Of a stretch of 64,000 nucleotides of DNA, positions 63,163 through 64,000 are shown piece after piece. Each line of letters starts with the position of its first letter. Position 1 is the first letter of the stretch. The notes under the pieces are model-generated. The model saw only the letters and a program-made list of their open reading frames with translations, made no database searches and was not told where the DNA came from. A program made the translations under genes and the position numbers. This DNA is from Astrocystis sublimbata (taxonomy: Eukaryota; Ascomycota; Sordariomycetes; Xylariales; Xylariaceae). The stretch is taken from positions 372,001-436,000 of the forward strand of contig JAJNNY010000002.1 in the NCBI GenBank assembly GCA_022453515.1. Reading direction: 5' to 3'.

Positions 63163-64000
63163 CTAGTGGTAATTGCCGCCCCACCCTCCTTGGTGGCCTT
63201 GTCGTCCCTGGTAATAGCTTCCGAAGCTCTGATTGGCGTTGTAGCTACCATATGGGGTATTTCCATGGCCTTGGTTGCTGGAACCACCGAGCCCATAGCC
63301 GCCGGTTCCTGTCTGGCCACCATGAAGGCCCTGAGAGAGATGACTCGGGTAGCCGCCATAACCACCCATACTCTGTTGGGTAGATTGAGGAGGCGGCAGA
63401 CCAGACGTGGCGGGCGAGGCATTAGTAGTGGAGCCAGGACGTGCTGCGGCCGCAAGGGGGCTGGGACCGCCAGCAGCCTTCGAATCTCCGTAAGGCTTGA
63501 GGTCATCGTTGCCGCTACCCGGAGTTGCGGTAGGTGCATTTCCAGCGTTGTACGCTTGACCACCTTGCGAGGGGAAGCCTGCACCTCGGCCATAAGAATC
63601 GTGCACCGCACCTCCAAATCCGCCGCCACCAAGAGCAGCAGGAGCTCCGGATTGCTGAGCGGAACCACCACGGCCATACTCGTTGATGCCAGAAGTCAGA
63701 CCAGTTTCTCGGCTGCTGATCGAGGATTGACCAAAACCAGCGGTAGCCGCGCTAGAGCCATGATCAAAGGGGCCTTGAGGTGACATGCCATACTGATGGC
63801 CTTGACCATACAGACCGCCTTTGCCGTAAGGACCGCCGCCATACCCGCCTTGGCCATACCCGCCATATGGCTGGCTCATGTACTGAGCATAGTAAGGACT
63901 TGTGTAATATGGGTGTTGCTGATAAGGGTAAGATGGCTGCTGTTGATGTATGTTCGATTGGGGCTGAGTGCCCTGAGCGGATACTTGCTGCTGGCTCTGA
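63163..64000 (-). CDS. RNA polymerase II degradation factor DEF1-like, C-terminal part (5' end outside window)
   Basis: The reading frame enters at the right edge and runs 279 codons to the stop at 63163-63165. The first 40 visible residues are Gln/Tyr/Pro-rich (QQHPYYTSPYYAQYMSQPYG), then the protein becomes Gly/Ser/Gln-rich with recurrent GGYG, GQGG and YGRG units and ends QGGWGGNYH. This low-complexity tail with a short tryptophan-containing end matches the C-terminal part of fungal Def1 proteins as I know them, whose CUE domain would lie beyond the window. Def1 helps ubiquitinate stalled RNA polymerase II. Other prion-like Gly/Gln-rich RNA-binding proteins are possible, so the family call rests on composition and the end motif only. 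No intron is needed in the visible part. Confidence 0.6.
   Translation of the reverse strand, partial: QSQQQVSAQGTQPQSNIHQQQPSYPYQQHPYYTSPYYAQYMSQPYGGYGQGGYGGGPYGKGGLYGQGHQYGMSPQGPFDHGSSAATAGFGQSSISSRETGLTSGINEYGRGGSAQQSGAPAALGGGGFGGAVHDSYGRGAGFPSQGGQAYNAGNAPTATPGSGNDDLKPYGDSKAAGGPSPLAAAARPGSTTNASPATSGLPPPQSTQQSMGGYGGYPSHLSQGLHGGQTGTGGYGLGGSSNQGHGNTPYGSYNANQSFGSYYQGRQGHQGGWGGNYH

Noticed and set aside
62892..63783. 258-261-codon frames on both strands
   Set aside because: Out-of-frame shadows of the low-complexity DEF1-like coding sequence.

Overview
This 64 kb window is nuclear DNA from a filamentous ascomycete (Pezizomycotina, most likely a sordariomycete; inference). The basis is many short introns (mostly 47-190 nt) with CTAAC/CTGAC-like branch sites and YAG acceptors, a PTH11-type receptor, a fungal-type aromatic acid exporter, a Clr2-type silencing factor and fungal Pkc1. 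There are no operons, CRISPR arrays, rRNA genes or convincing tRNA genes. Twenty protein-coding genes can be supported. Fifteen need splicing, and I joined their exons by hand, checking phase and total length.

Layout. 0.5-2.5 kb: a Mo-cofactor-sulfurase-like aminotransferase without a MOSC domain (-). 2.5-6.9 kb: no intact gene, with a possible decayed reading frame near 3.6-4.5 kb. 6.9-8.0 kb: a secreted, probably GPI-anchored copper-only superoxide dismutase (-). 10.7-11.2 kb: a tiny three-exon V-ATPase V0 subunit f gene (-). 12.6-14.1 kb: a PTH11-like seven-helix receptor (-). 15.9-16.3 kb: a small NIF3/YqfO-domain protein (-). 17.7-18.7 kb: an SDR oxidoreductase with a probable GC-AG intron (+). 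19.1-21.1 kb: Clr2 (-). 22.5-23.1 kb: AP-2 sigma (+). 23.8-25.9 kb: a double CCHC-knuckle protein (-). 27.1-28.3 kb: Ist1 (-). 28.9-32.7 kb: an ArAE/FUSC transporter (+). 38.2-39.3 kb: a three-module cysteine-rich protein (-). 46.8-57.3 kb: a dense block with D-amino-acid oxidase (+), ALG3 (+), an eIF1AD-like protein (-), SHE9/MDM33 (+) and PKC1 (-). 59.7-60.8 kb: a four-helix membrane protein (-). 62.1-62.6 kb: an orphan RNase-H1-N-terminus-like protein (+). 63.2 kb to the right edge: the C-terminus of a DEF1-like protein (-).

How the genes relate. Several products serve the endomembrane system: V-ATPase subunit f (acidification), AP-2 sigma (endocytosis), Ist1 (ESCRT-III), Alg3 (ER N-glycan assembly) and Pkc1 (cell-wall integrity). 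They are ordinary neighbours, not a cluster. No biosynthetic cluster or obviously new multi-gene system is visible. Gene-poor stretches (2.5-6.9, 32.7-38.2, 39.3-46.8 kb) alternate with the dense block. The intergenic DNA is strewn with TAGGTA/TACCTA palindromes that I did not see in exons. The items most worth a second look are the cysteine-module protein, the phase-preserving 162-nt intron of the ArAE gene that encodes a hydrophobic segment, the hidden small genes, and the TAGGTA elements.
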